A stretch of DNA of 61,320 nt. Source: Candidatus Neomarinimicrobiota bacterium. GTDB taxonomy: Bacteria; Fidelibacterota; Marinisomatia; Marinisomatales; S15-B10. The stretch's first letter is position 1; every line of letters starts with the position of its first letter. The translations under genes were made by a program, and so were the position numbers. The notes under the pieces were generated by a model. It searched no databases. It was given only the letters and a program-made list of their open reading frames with translations, and was not told the origin of the DNA. Below, piece after piece: positions 54,109-61,320 of this stretch. The stretch is from positions 1 to 61,320 of the forward strand of contig JAZGBI010000026.1 in NCBI GenBank assembly GCA_036476315.1, read 5' to 3'.

Positions 54109-55014
54109 ATGCGACTCGCTTCGCTCGACCTGGGAACCAACGCTCTTCTTCTCACGATCGCCGACTGGGAGGGCACCTCGCTCAACCCCGTATACGAAGA
54201 TGCCACTCTCATCCGCCTGGGACAAGATTTGAAGAGAGGGGGATTACTGCACCCCGACGCGAAGGAAAGATGTCTCGATGCTCTTTCGACCTACAGCGTC
54301 ATTGTCTCCCGTCACAAGGTGGAAAAGACCATAGCAGTGGCGACCGAAGCCCTTCGAAGGGCATCCGATGGAGGCAAATTCCTCAATGATATCAGGGAGA
54401 AATGGGGAATATCATTCAGGATTATTCCTCCCAAGGAGGAGGCAAGAACGACATTCAAGGCGACTCAGAAAGAGTTCGCCTATCTTGACAGGAATCTCCT
54501 CATGTTCGATATTGGAGGAGGAAGTACTGAAATTGTATACGGAGACACTGGAAAGATTCACTCCATGACGAGTTTGGACATTGGAACTGTAACTGTAACG
54601 GAACAGTTTATCCGGCATGATCCTATTCCCTCCGCGGAACTTGAAGTTGCCGACAAGTTTGTCCGGGAGATTCTTGCTCCGGTCTCCCAGGAGACCCGCG
54701 ACCTGGCCGGTGTCGGTATCGCGGGAACGATCACGACATTGAAGGCTGTTACGCTTGAGATGGAAACCTACGACCACGCTATTGTTCACAGGTCAACGCT
54801 CACCCGGGCGCAAATTGATGACCTGTTGAAACTGTTTACCTCTATGACCGTAGAGGAACGACTCGTATTAAAAGGACTCCCGGAAATGAGAGCCGACATC
54901 ATTCCCGCAGGGGTCCTTATCACGCAGGCCATCATGGACGCCTACGGGCTATCCGAGATTTATGTGAGTGACCGGGGACTCAGGTGGGGTCTTCTCTACA
55001 GCTGGATTGACTAG
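54109..55014 (+). CDS. Ppx/GppA family exopolyphosphatase
   Basis: A 301-residue protein of the ASKHA fold. RLASLDLGTNALLLTIAD is the phosphate-1 loop, VATEALRRASDG and LMFDIGGGSTEIVYG follow (phosphate 2), and the C-terminal part has GVGIAGTITTLKAV. The single-domain length fits bacterial Ppx2-type enzymes that remove phosphate from polyphosphate or from pppGpp. It lacks the C-terminal HD-like domain of long Ppx. The ATG directly follows the DUF72 stop. Confidence 0.88.
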   Translation: MRLASLDLGTNALLLTIADWEGTSLNPVYEDATLIRLGQDLKRGGLLHPDAKERCLDALSTYSVIVSRHKVEKTIAVATEALRRASDGGKFLNDIREKWGISFRIIPPKEEARTTFKATQKEFAYLDRNLLMFDIGGGSTEIVYGDTGKIHSMTSLDIGTVTVTEQFIRHDPIPSAELEVADKFVREILAPVSQETRDLAGVGIAGTITTLKAVTLEMETYDHAIVHRSTLTRAQIDDLLKLFTSMTVEERLVLKGLPEMRADIIPAGVLITQAIMDAYGLSEIYVSDRGLRWGLLYSWID

Positions 55015-55015
55015 T

Positions 55016-55087
55016 CTTATGGAGTGAACCATCTCCTGATGGTTCAGCATCATCGGGAGATGATGCAGTCCATATTCACTCCATAAG
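55016..55087. repeat. Two-state cruciform-like palindrome between convergent genes
   Basis: A perfect 13-bp stem CTTATGGAGTGAA (55016-55028) / TTCACTCCATAAG (55075-55087) encloses two perfect hairpins, AACCATC-TCCT-GATGGTT (about 55027-55044) and GCATCATC-GGGA-GATGATGC (about 55048-55067). CATCTCC of the first can also pair with GGAGATG of the second, giving a single long hairpin. It lies just past the Ppx/GppA stop. No T-run is present. Confidence 0.85.
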
Positions 55088-55102
55088 ATGGTTAGCAGCA
55101 GA

Positions 55103-55936
55103 CTAATCTCTTTCCTCTTCTCCTGAAAGCTTCTTGCTCGCTTCGTAAAGAAAACTTCTTTCCGACTTGGTCAGTCCATCATACCCCACCTGGTTGATCT
55201 TATCGAGAATTCGATCAACCTCTGACCGCATTTCCTCAAACTTCTCACGCCTTTTCGTTTCATGGCGTTGCTTCAGACCATCTTTCTGCCGGCGCAGAAA
55301 TTGCCCCATGATATCCCATCGGGGATTTGACCGGAGATATAGATAGCCGATGGCCATTCCCGAAAGATGAGTCAAATGGCTTATGTTCGAATACTGGGGA
55401 TTAAGTGAGGAAAAGAATGCCATAATACCGACAAAAATCACAAAGTATTTCACCTTGATGGGGAGAAGGAAATAGATGTAAACATAGCGGTTAGGAAACA
55501 TGAGGCCGTATGCAAGGAGAATTCCATAAATGGCCCCGCTTGCCCCCACTACAGGTATTTTCGAATTGTAATTGAAAAGTATGGTCACAATACCCGCACC
55601 CACACCCGTGAGGAAATAGTACTTGAGAAAATCCCGTTTGCCCCAATGCCTCTCGAGCTCAGATCCAAACATCCAGAGCACGAACATGTTGATCAACACA
55701 TGCCAGACACCGCCGTGAAAGAACAGATAAGTGAAGGGCTGCCACACCATGAAACGGCTCCACGTATCCCTGGGCACTATCCCAAAAAGCTGATATAAGA
55801 TTCCCTGTTGACCGGAAATGGTCTGGAGAATAAATATCAAGAAATTGATGGAAACCAGAAGCTTTATGGCGTCCGTAAACATGCGAGGCCTGAAGTAATT
55901 GCCTTGAGAAAAGTCACTCTGAAATTGATATCTCAT
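55103..55936 (-). CDS. Rhomboid family intramembrane serine protease
   Basis: A 277-residue protein with six or seven membrane helices. The catalytic serine is in VGASGAIYGIL and the histidine in SHLTHLSGMAIGYLY. The HVLINMFVLWMFGSELERHWG block is family-typical. The C-terminal 70 residues are a charged cytoplasmic tail. Such proteases cut single-pass membrane proteins. It faces the Ppx gene end-to-end and lies 49 bases downstream of recO. Confidence 0.92.
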   Translation of the reverse strand: MRYQFQSDFSQGNYFRPRMFTDAIKLLVSINFLIFILQTISGQQGILYQLFGIVPRDTWSRFMVWQPFTYLFFHGGVWHVLINMFVLWMFGSELERHWGKRDFLKYYFLTGVGAGIVTILFNYNSKIPVVGASGAIYGILLAYGLMFPNRYVYIYFLLPIKVKYFVIFVGIMAFFSSLNPQYSNISHLTHLSGMAIGYLYLRSNPRWDIMGQFLRRQKDGLKQRHETKRREKFEEMRSEVDRILDKINQVGYDGLTKSERSFLYEASKKLSGEEERD

Positions 55937-55985
55937 GCTGACACAGTTTCCGATTTCCCGACCCGAAAGTCAAGGGCTCTTTGGG

Positions 55986-56735
55986 TCACGTAAGCACCTT
56001 TTCCATAACACCGAGAGACTTGACTTCTCCCAGCCCTTCAATGTGATAGTGGAGATAGTCGTTCAGGATTTTCCCCACTTTCTTTCGATCTCCCGGCCGC
56101 AGAGAAATGTCACCAATCCCATCCAACGGGTTCCGCTTCAGCTTTCTTAGAATATCGATAGATCGACTGGACACTGGATACTCACCACGCGCATCACAGC
56201 GACGGCAGACGAGTTCACCGTACTCCATAGCAAAGAACCCCTCTTTGAGAGCTCCGTGACACCGGGGACATTCGGAAAGAATGGGTTGAAATCCCAGGAG
56301 GACAAGAAGGTGCATCTCGAAATACCAGAAAATCAGGTTGATATTCCCCTCGCTGTCATTGATTGCCTGCAAAATATCCACGAGCAGCTGAAACAATTGA
56401 TCCTGAGGTTCCTCTCCTGTTACTGCCTTGTCGATGAGTTCTACCACAGCAAAACCGTAAGTGAGTTTCTTGACGTCCTTCTTCAGCCCAAGCCATATGC
56501 TCTGAAATTCCGCTTTTGAAAAAATCTGCAGCCTCCGTGCAGGTGCATAATAGAAAAGGAGGGAGAGATAATTCATAGGCTCGATATAGCCACTCTGTAG
56601 TTGCTTGCTTTTCCTCACCCCTTTTGCGATAATAGACACCTTGCCGAAATCCCGGGTATAACACCTGGCTATTTTGCTTGTGTCTCCATAATAGAAGCTT
56701 CTCAGAATAACTGCTTCGGTTTTTTCAAGAGGCAT
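55986..56735 (-). CDS. recO: DNA repair protein RecO
   Basis: A 249-residue protein with an N-terminal OB-fold (EKTEAVILRSFYYGDTSKI) and a helical C-terminal domain. Four cysteines, in CPRCHG and CRRCDARG (about 182-207), form the zinc site present in many RecO proteins. It helps load RecA on gaps with RecR. It starts at the ATG at 56735, just beyond a family C repeat. Confidence 0.92.
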   Translation of the reverse strand: MPLEKTEAVILRSFYYGDTSKIARCYTRDFGKVSIIAKGVRKSKQLQSGYIEPMNYLSLLFYYAPARRLQIFSKAEFQSIWLGLKKDVKKLTYGFAVVELIDKAVTGEEPQDQLFQLLVDILQAINDSEGNINLIFWYFEMHLLVLLGFQPILSECPRCHGALKEGFFAMEYGELVCRRCDARGEYPVSSRSIDILRKLKRNPLDGIGDISLRPGDRKKVGKILNDYLHYHIEGLGEVKSLGVMEKVLT

Positions 56736-56747
56736 TGAATTAATTAG

Positions 56748-56852
56748 GTGTTAGAGTGTTAATGTGTTAGCGTGTTCAAGTGGATCAAAGGGATTACCAG
56801 CAAGTCACCCCAGCACTTGAACACCTGAGCACCTGAACACTCGAACACTTCA
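56748..56852. repeat. Family C repeat copy 2, period-8 tandem arms
   Basis: The left arm is four GTGTTNNN units (56748-56779), then GTG. The right arm is five 8-base units from 56813 to 56852 (ACACNNGA type), complementary. The last unit ACACTTCA contains the stop codon of proS (56850-56852). Copy 1 is at 43210-43315. Confidence 0.85.
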
Positions 56853-58325
56853 GTACGCCTTTGCGAAGATGACTTCGTGTCTGGCAGGCTTGCCCGTGTA
56901 GACACATTTCCTGCCGTTTGGATTCTCGTCAAAGGGGATGCAACGAATAGTGGCTTTGGTATCTTCCTGAATCGCGGCTTCCGCTGCGGAATCGCCGTCC
57001 CACGGGCACCGTATAAACCCCCCGTCCGATTCAATAATCTTCTTGAATTCATCATACGAGTCTGTGACGTGAGTATTATCGTGCATAAAATTCTTTGCCT
57101 GATCATAGAGAGACGTCTGAATCTCGTCCAGAAGGCTGTCTGTCTCTTCCACCAGCTTCTCCTTAGAAACTTGAATTTTTTCTCCGGTATCCCGGCGTAC
57201 AAGAATGGCCCTCCCATTTTTCATCTCGCGGGCTCCCGCTTCAAGCCGAAGGGGAACGCCCTTCCTTTCCCATTCGTTGAATTTGAAACCGGGCGTGACT
57301 TCCAGTCGGTCGTCAACCCGGATCCTTTTCCCTTCCGACTTCAGACCATTCATGGGTGCCTCAAGGTAATCAAGAACTTTCGCCATCTCTTCACCGGTTT
57401 TCCCGATGGGCACCACCACCACCTGATGAGGTGCCAGAGAGGGCACCAGTCGAAGTCCCTGATCATCTCCGTGAACCATGACGAGGGCACCGATGAGGCG
57501 TGTACTCACCCCCCAGCTCGTGGCGTAGACATACTCCAGCCTGTTATCTTTTGTCTGAAAGGTGACGTCAAACGCCCTGGCAAAATTCTGACCCAGGTTG
57601 TGCGTGGTGCCGGCCTGGAGAGCTCGCCTGTCCCCCATCATGGCCTCGATACAATAGGTGTGATCGGCTCCCGCGAATTTTTCCACTTCGGTTTTCTTCC
57701 CTGTAATAACAGGAATCCCGAGGACGTTCTCAGTCACGTCACGATAAATGTCCAGTATCAATCTCGCTTCTTTCTCCGCCTCCTCGTAGGTCGCATGGGC
57801 TGTATGTCCCTCCTGCCAGAGAAATTCGGTGGTCCGCAGAAAAAGCCGTGTGCGCATCTCCCATCGCACCGCGTTGACCCATTGATTTATGAGTATTGGA
57901 AGGTCCCTGTAGGATTGAATCCACTTCTTGTACATGGGCCAGATGACCGCCTCGGACGTGGGCCTGACAATAACCTCTTCTTCCAGGGCTGAGTCGGGAT
58001 CTACCACCAAGCCGTCACCGTCTGGATCCTGCATGAGGCGGTGATGAGTCACCACGGCGCATTCCTTGGCAAACCCCTTCACATGTTCCGCTTCTCTGCT
58101 CAGAAATGACTTCGGTATGAAAAGAGGGAAATAGGCATTTTCGTGGCCCGTCTCTTTGAAACGCTTGTCGAAGCTCTCTTTCACAGCCTCCCAGATGGCG
58201 TATCCGTAGGGACGGATAACCATGGTCCCTTTCACCGGACCGTAGTCCGCCAATTCTCCTTTGGTGACCACATCCGTGTACCACCTGGCGAAGTCTTCAC
58301 TTTTTGGCGTTATGGGTCCTGGCAT
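56850..58325 (-). CDS. proS: Prolyl-tRNA synthetase, type 3 (ProS-like)
   Basis: A 491-residue class II synthetase without the editing insertion of the long bacterial form. Motif 2 is in RTRLFLRTTEFLWQEGHTAH and motif 3 is in TSWGVSTRLIGALVMVHGDD. The N-terminal FARWYTDVV and the C-terminal zinc-type domain with the tail ending in AKAY match the archaeal/eukaryotic-like ProS group. It charges tRNA-Pro. The start is the ATG at 58325. The stop lies in a repeat arm. Confidence 0.94.
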   Translation of the reverse strand: MPGPITPKSEDFARWYTDVVTKGELADYGPVKGTMVIRPYGYAIWEAVKESFDKRFKETGHENAYFPLFIPKSFLSREAEHVKGFAKECAVVTHHRLMQDPDGDGLVVDPDSALEEEVIVRPTSEAVIWPMYKKWIQSYRDLPILINQWVNAVRWEMRTRLFLRTTEFLWQEGHTAHATYEEAEKEARLILDIYRDVTENVLGIPVITGKKTEVEKFAGADHTYCIEAMMGDRRALQAGTTHNLGQNFARAFDVTFQTKDNRLEYVYATSWGVSTRLIGALVMVHGDDQGLRLVPSLAPHQVVVVPIGKTGEEMAKVLDYLEAPMNGLKSEGKRIRVDDRLEVTPGFKFNEWERKGVPLRLEAGAREMKNGRAILVRRDTGEKIQVSKEKLVEETDSLLDEIQTSLYDQAKNFMHDNTHVTDSYDEFKKIIESDGGFIRCPWDGDSAAEAAIQEDTKATIRCIPFDENPNGRKCVYTGKPARHEVIFAKAY

Positions 58326-58410
58326 AGTCTTTCAGACAATTCCTCTCGCGAATTTAGGTGGAGGGTGTTGGCCTTTCAATGAAAAACCACCAAGCCGTTG
58401 GTGCCTCGAT

Positions 58411-61095
58411 TCAGGCCGTGACGGGATTGGGCTTTTCCGGATCGATCCCGAAAACCTTGATCGCTTTCTGAACAGCGGTTAATTCCATAACTCCTCGCTT
58501 TGCCAGTTGATAAAGTATGGTCACCGCTATGCTTTCTGCATCCACTTCAAAATGTCGTCTCAGAACAGGCCGTGTATCACTCCTTCCGAAGCCATCTGTC
58601 CCAAGAGAATAGAGTCCTCCGGGCACCCATCGACACACCTGGTCTGGGACAAGTCTCATATAATCAGAGACGGCAACAAAGGGTCCTTTTTCCTTTTCCA
58701 ACTGCCGTGCGATAAAGGGTTTTTTGGAGTTTTTCGTGGGGTGCAACATATTCCATCGTTCAGTCTCCATTGCCTCTTGCCTCAGATTCTTGTAGCTGGT
58801 TACGCTCCAAACATCTGCGGATACATCGTAGTCCTCACCGAGAATCTCCTGAGCCCGGAGGCCCTCGCGAAGCAAGGCTCCGCTGCCCAGAATATGGGCC
58901 TTGTGCGTCTTCCCCTTCGGTCCCCGCTTGAACTTGTACAGACCATTCAAGATTCCTTCTTCGATGCCTTCCCTCATGGGTGGCATTGGGTAGTTTTCAT
59001 TTCCAAATGTGATATAGTAGAAAACATCTTCCCGGTCTGAATACATTCGCTTCAGCCCATCCTGGACGATCACGGCAATCTCATAGGCAAAAGCTGGATC
59101 GTATGTCACCAAATTGGGTACAGTAGAGGCGAGAACGTGACTGTGTCCGTCCTGGTGTTGCAGCCCTTCGCCGTTCAGGGTGGTGGTTCGTCCTGATGTG
59201 GCTCCCAGTAAAAAGCCTTTCCCCCGCATATCACCGAATGCCCAGATAAGATCGCCAACGCGTTGAAATCCGAACATGGAGTAGAAGATGAAAAACGGGA
59301 TCATGTCCACACCCTGAGTGGCGTATGCGGTTCCCGCCGCCGTGAAACTCCCCATGGAACCCGCTTCAGTAATTCCCTCTTCCAGGATCTGGCCGTCCTT
59401 TGCCTCCCGATAGTAGAGAAGCATGTCGGCATCCACGGGCTCGTAGACCTGACCTGAATGGGAATAAATCCCCACCTGCCGAAACAGAGATTCCATGCCG
59501 AATGTGCGTGCTTCGTCGGGCACGATGGGAACAATCCTCGGCCCGATCCGGTCATCCTTCAACATCAATGAGAGCATCCGCACAAAGGCCATGGTGGTGG
59601 AGACGGGCCGTTCACTGCCCTTGGCAAATTCCCGAAACAGGGTGCTGTCCGGGATATCCACCCCGTTCACCTGGATTCTGCGCTGGGGAACAAATCCCCC
59701 CAGGGCCTGCCGTCGCTCCATCAGATACTGAATCTCCTCGCTATTCTCGGGCGGCCGATAGAAAGGTGTTTCTTGAATTTCATCATCGGTGATGGGGATA
59801 TCGAACCGGTCTCTGAAGTTCCTTAATTCTTCCTCATTCAGTCTTTTCTGCTGGTGAGTGATATTCTTCCCCTCCCCAGCTTCTCCCAGACCGTACCCCT
59901 TGATGGTTTTGGCCAGTATGACAGTGGGCATGTCCCCCGTTTCCACGGCCTTCCGGTAGGCGGCATAGACTTTCTCAGGATCGTGTCCCCCCCGGCGCAA
60001 GCGTCGCAGCTTGTCGTCGGAGAGATCTTCCACCGCCTTCAACAGTTCCGGATGTTTTCCGAAGAAATCCCGCCGGATGTAGTCACCCGATTCCACAACG
60101 TATTTCTGGTACTGCCCGTCCACCACCTCATTCATCCTCTGCACCAACAACCCTGCGGGATCTTTTTCCAGCAGAGGATCCCAGTCGTCCCCCCAGATCA
60201 CCTTAATGACATTCCAGCCTGCACCACGGAAAACCGTCTCCAGCTCCTGAATGATTTTCCCGTTCCCGCGCACGGGACCGTCCAGCCGCTGCAAGTTACA
60301 GTTAATCACGAAAATAAGATTTCCGAGTTCCTCCCGTGAAGCGAGGGTGACTGCCCCCAGGGCTTCCGGTTCGTCCAGTTCACCGTCTCCAAGAAACGCC
60401 CATACTATCTGATTCGATGTATCTTTGATGTCCCTGTCCCGCAAATACTTATTGAACCGGGCCTGGTATATCGCCGTGATGGGCGATAAACCCATGGAGA
60501 CTGTGGGGAATTCCCAGAAGTCAGGCATTAGCCATGGGTGTGGATAGGACGAAAGTCCCCTCCCGCTCTGTAACTCCCTTCTGAAATTTTCCATCTGTGA
60601 GCGGGTAATTCGTCCCTCAAGAAACGCCTGTGCATAAATGCCCGGCGACGCGTGCCCTTGAAAAAAGATCTGATCCCCACCGGAATCGTCTCCCTTTGCC
60701 CGGAAAAAATGATGAAATCCCACCTGATATAATGTCGCCGCCGATTGAAACGTGGAAATGTGGCCGCCGATCCCCTCGGACTCCCTGTTCGCCCGCACAA
60801 CCATGGCGGTGGCATTCCAGCGGATAATGCTCTTTATGCGACGTTCAAGCTTGCGATTACCCGGATAAGGCGGCTGTTCCGAAACGGGGATGGTATTGAC
60901 GTAAGGGGTATTCGCGTTGAAGGGAAGGCGAATTCCCAGTTCGTGCGCCCGTTCCATGAGCTTATTCAGAATGAATTGTCCCCTCCCAGTCCCCTCATGA
61001 AGAATAACTTCGTTCAGGGACTGTATCCATTCCCCCGTCTCCTCAGTATCGAAGTCTGTCTGAAACTCATGGGTCATCACGGTGTTATGGTTCAT
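58411..61095 (-). CDS. aceE: Pyruvate dehydrogenase E1 component, homodimeric
   Basis: An 895-residue product from the ATG at 61093-61095, which has an AGGGGGT ribosome site. The frame stays open to 61296, but that extension is not family-like. The thiamine-pyrophosphate motif is WAFLGDGELDEPEALG through the VINCNLQRLDGPVRGNGKI block. GGHISTFQSAATLYQVGFHHF, the VPDEARTFGMESLFRQ block and GTDGFGRSDTRPVLRR are all typical of the homodimeric AceE. It decarboxylates pyruvate and reductively acetylates the E2 lipoyl group. E2 and E3 are not in the window. Confidence 0.95.
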   Translation of the reverse strand: MNHNTVMTHEFQTDFDTEETGEWIQSLNEVILHEGTGRGQFILNKLMERAHELGIRLPFNANTPYVNTIPVSEQPPYPGNRKLERRIKSIIRWNATAMVVRANRESEGIGGHISTFQSAATLYQVGFHHFFRAKGDDSGGDQIFFQGHASPGIYAQAFLEGRITRSQMENFRRELQSGRGLSSYPHPWLMPDFWEFPTVSMGLSPITAIYQARFNKYLRDRDIKDTSNQIVWAFLGDGELDEPEALGAVTLASREELGNLIFVINCNLQRLDGPVRGNGKIIQELETVFRGAGWNVIKVIWGDDWDPLLEKDPAGLLVQRMNEVVDGQYQKYVVESGDYIRRDFFGKHPELLKAVEDLSDDKLRRLRRGGHDPEKVYAAYRKAVETGDMPTVILAKTIKGYGLGEAGEGKNITHQQKRLNEEELRNFRDRFDIPITDDEIQETPFYRPPENSEEIQYLMERRQALGGFVPQRRIQVNGVDIPDSTLFREFAKGSERPVSTTMAFVRMLSLMLKDDRIGPRIVPIVPDEARTFGMESLFRQVGIYSHSGQVYEPVDADMLLYYREAKDGQILEEGITEAGSMGSFTAAGTAYATQGVDMIPFFIFYSMFGFQRVGDLIWAFGDMRGKGFLLGATSGRTTTLNGEGLQHQDGHSHVLASTVPNLVTYDPAFAYEIAVIVQDGLKRMYSDREDVFYYITFGNENYPMPPMREGIEEGILNGLYKFKRGPKGKTHKAHILGSGALLREGLRAQEILGEDYDVSADVWSVTSYKNLRQEAMETERWNMLHPTKNSKKPFIARQLEKEKGPFVAVSDYMRLVPDQVCRWVPGGLYSLGTDGFGRSDTRPVLRRHFEVDAESIAVTILYQLAKRGVMELTAVQKAIKVFGIDPEKPNPVTA

Positions 61096-61215
61096 TACAC
61101 CCCCTATCGTATTACTACGGATTCTTACGCCCGGTAAGACCTGGGGCGATTTCCCATTCCCCGTACGGTCCTCCGAAGGCTCCCATATCGTTTCTATATG
61201 AAACGTCATTAATAT

Positions 61216-61244
61216 TTGCGCATCATTGAGGATTATGTTATATT
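61216..61244 (+). promoter_or_regulatory. Sigma-70-type promoter for the right-edge gene
   Basis: TTGCGC (61216-61221) and TATATT (61239-61244) are exactly 17 bases apart. Transcription would begin near 61251, within the palindrome at 61246-61278. Confidence 0.65.
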
Positions 61245-61245
61245 C

Positions 61246-61278
61246 GGAACAAACCAATTGTATAAGGAGGTTTGTTCC
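61246..61278 (+). promoter_or_regulatory. Perfect 10-bp palindrome over the start site and ribosome site
   Basis: GGAACAAACC (61246-61255) is the exact reverse complement of GGTTTGTTCC (61269-61278). The right arm uses the last GG of the AGGAGG ribosome site (61265-61270), and the left arm covers the predicted start of transcription. It could be a repressor operator or an RNA hairpin that limits translation. Confidence 0.6.
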
Positions 61279-61279
61279 C

Positions 61280-61320
61280 ATGAAGCGAATAACCATACCG
61301 GATAGAGAAACTTATGTTGC
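61280..61320 (+). CDS. Start of an unidentified gene, cut by the window edge
   Basis: An ATG at 61280-61282 follows AGGAGG at a spacing of 9 bases and a good promoter. Only 13 codons are visible (MKRITIPDRETYV), too few to name the product. It is divergent from aceE and has a palindrome in its leader, so it may be regulated at that site. Confidence 0.6.
   Translation, partial: MKRITIPDRETYV

Noticed and set aside
56877-57992. 371-residue plus-strand frame
   Set aside because: Antisense to proS, which has complete class II synthetase motifs.
61109-61137. Candidate aceE promoter on the minus strand (TTACCG-N17-TAATAC)
   Set aside because: Spacing is good, but transcription would start about 7 bases before the ATG and exclude the AGGGGGT ribosome site. 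It would need the start codon to be elsewhere.

Overview
The window reads as a bacterial chromosome segment from a Gram-negative member of the FCB superphylum, possibly Candidatus Marinimicrobia or a relative. Signs are outer-membrane beta-barrel proteins, a TonB-receptor-like protein, a homodimeric pyruvate dehydrogenase E1, a compact type-3 prolyl-tRNA synthetase and a methylmalonyl-CoA module. This placement is inference from gene content; there is no rRNA in the window. Coding density is high, with many 4-base start/stop overlaps (ATGA, GTGA, TGATG). Two recognisable promoters share the form TTGNNC-N17-TATATT.

Layout. 1-1720: visibly A+T-rich edge of a mobile island with a tyrosine recombinase. 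1726-13873 (all minus): DJ-1 protein; an SDR/PlsC/MrfB-like nuclease/MutY chain; MarR regulator; homocysteine methyltransferase-like protein; second SDR; a GNAT/HAD/START/S9-peptidase chain; PAP2 phosphatase. 14043-17465: A+T-richer cassette of an outer-membrane protein and a TonB-receptor-like protein, flanked by two PAP2 paralogues. 17576-24681 (minus): MrfA-like helicase, HAD hydrolase, Xaa-Pro peptidase, TPR protein, acyl-CoA carboxylase beta subunit and the B12-binding subunit of methylmalonyl-CoA mutase. 24913-43891 (plus): two outer-membrane proteins, cell-wall amidase, folC, rho, an orphan Cas6b-like protein, aminotransferase, rpmE, prfA, prmC, a UbiA prenyltransferase, dnaE, dtd, a MotA/MotB-like pair and a small secreted protein. 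44113-45752 (minus): eno-ftsB. 45909-55014 (plus): a surface-polysaccharide operon (flippase fused to a glycosyltransferase, second flippase, deacetylase-like protein, two glycosyltransferases), then DUF72 and Ppx/GppA. 55103-61095 (minus): rhomboid protease, recO, proS, aceE. A divergent gene starts at 61280 and runs off the right edge.

The most unusual content is intergenic. At least four families of non-coding repeats recur. Three have complementary arms built of short tandem repeats with different periods (6, about 9 and 8 bases); one is MITE-like, about 180 bp with terminal inverted repeats. Several copies sit flush against genes and supply their start or stop codons. The most striking gene is a Cas6b-like RNA-binding protein at 31760-32632, in a housekeeping cluster after rho, with no CRISPR array or other cas gene in view. 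MrfA and MrfB homologues, partners in mitomycin-damage repair in Bacillus, both occur but 12 kb apart.
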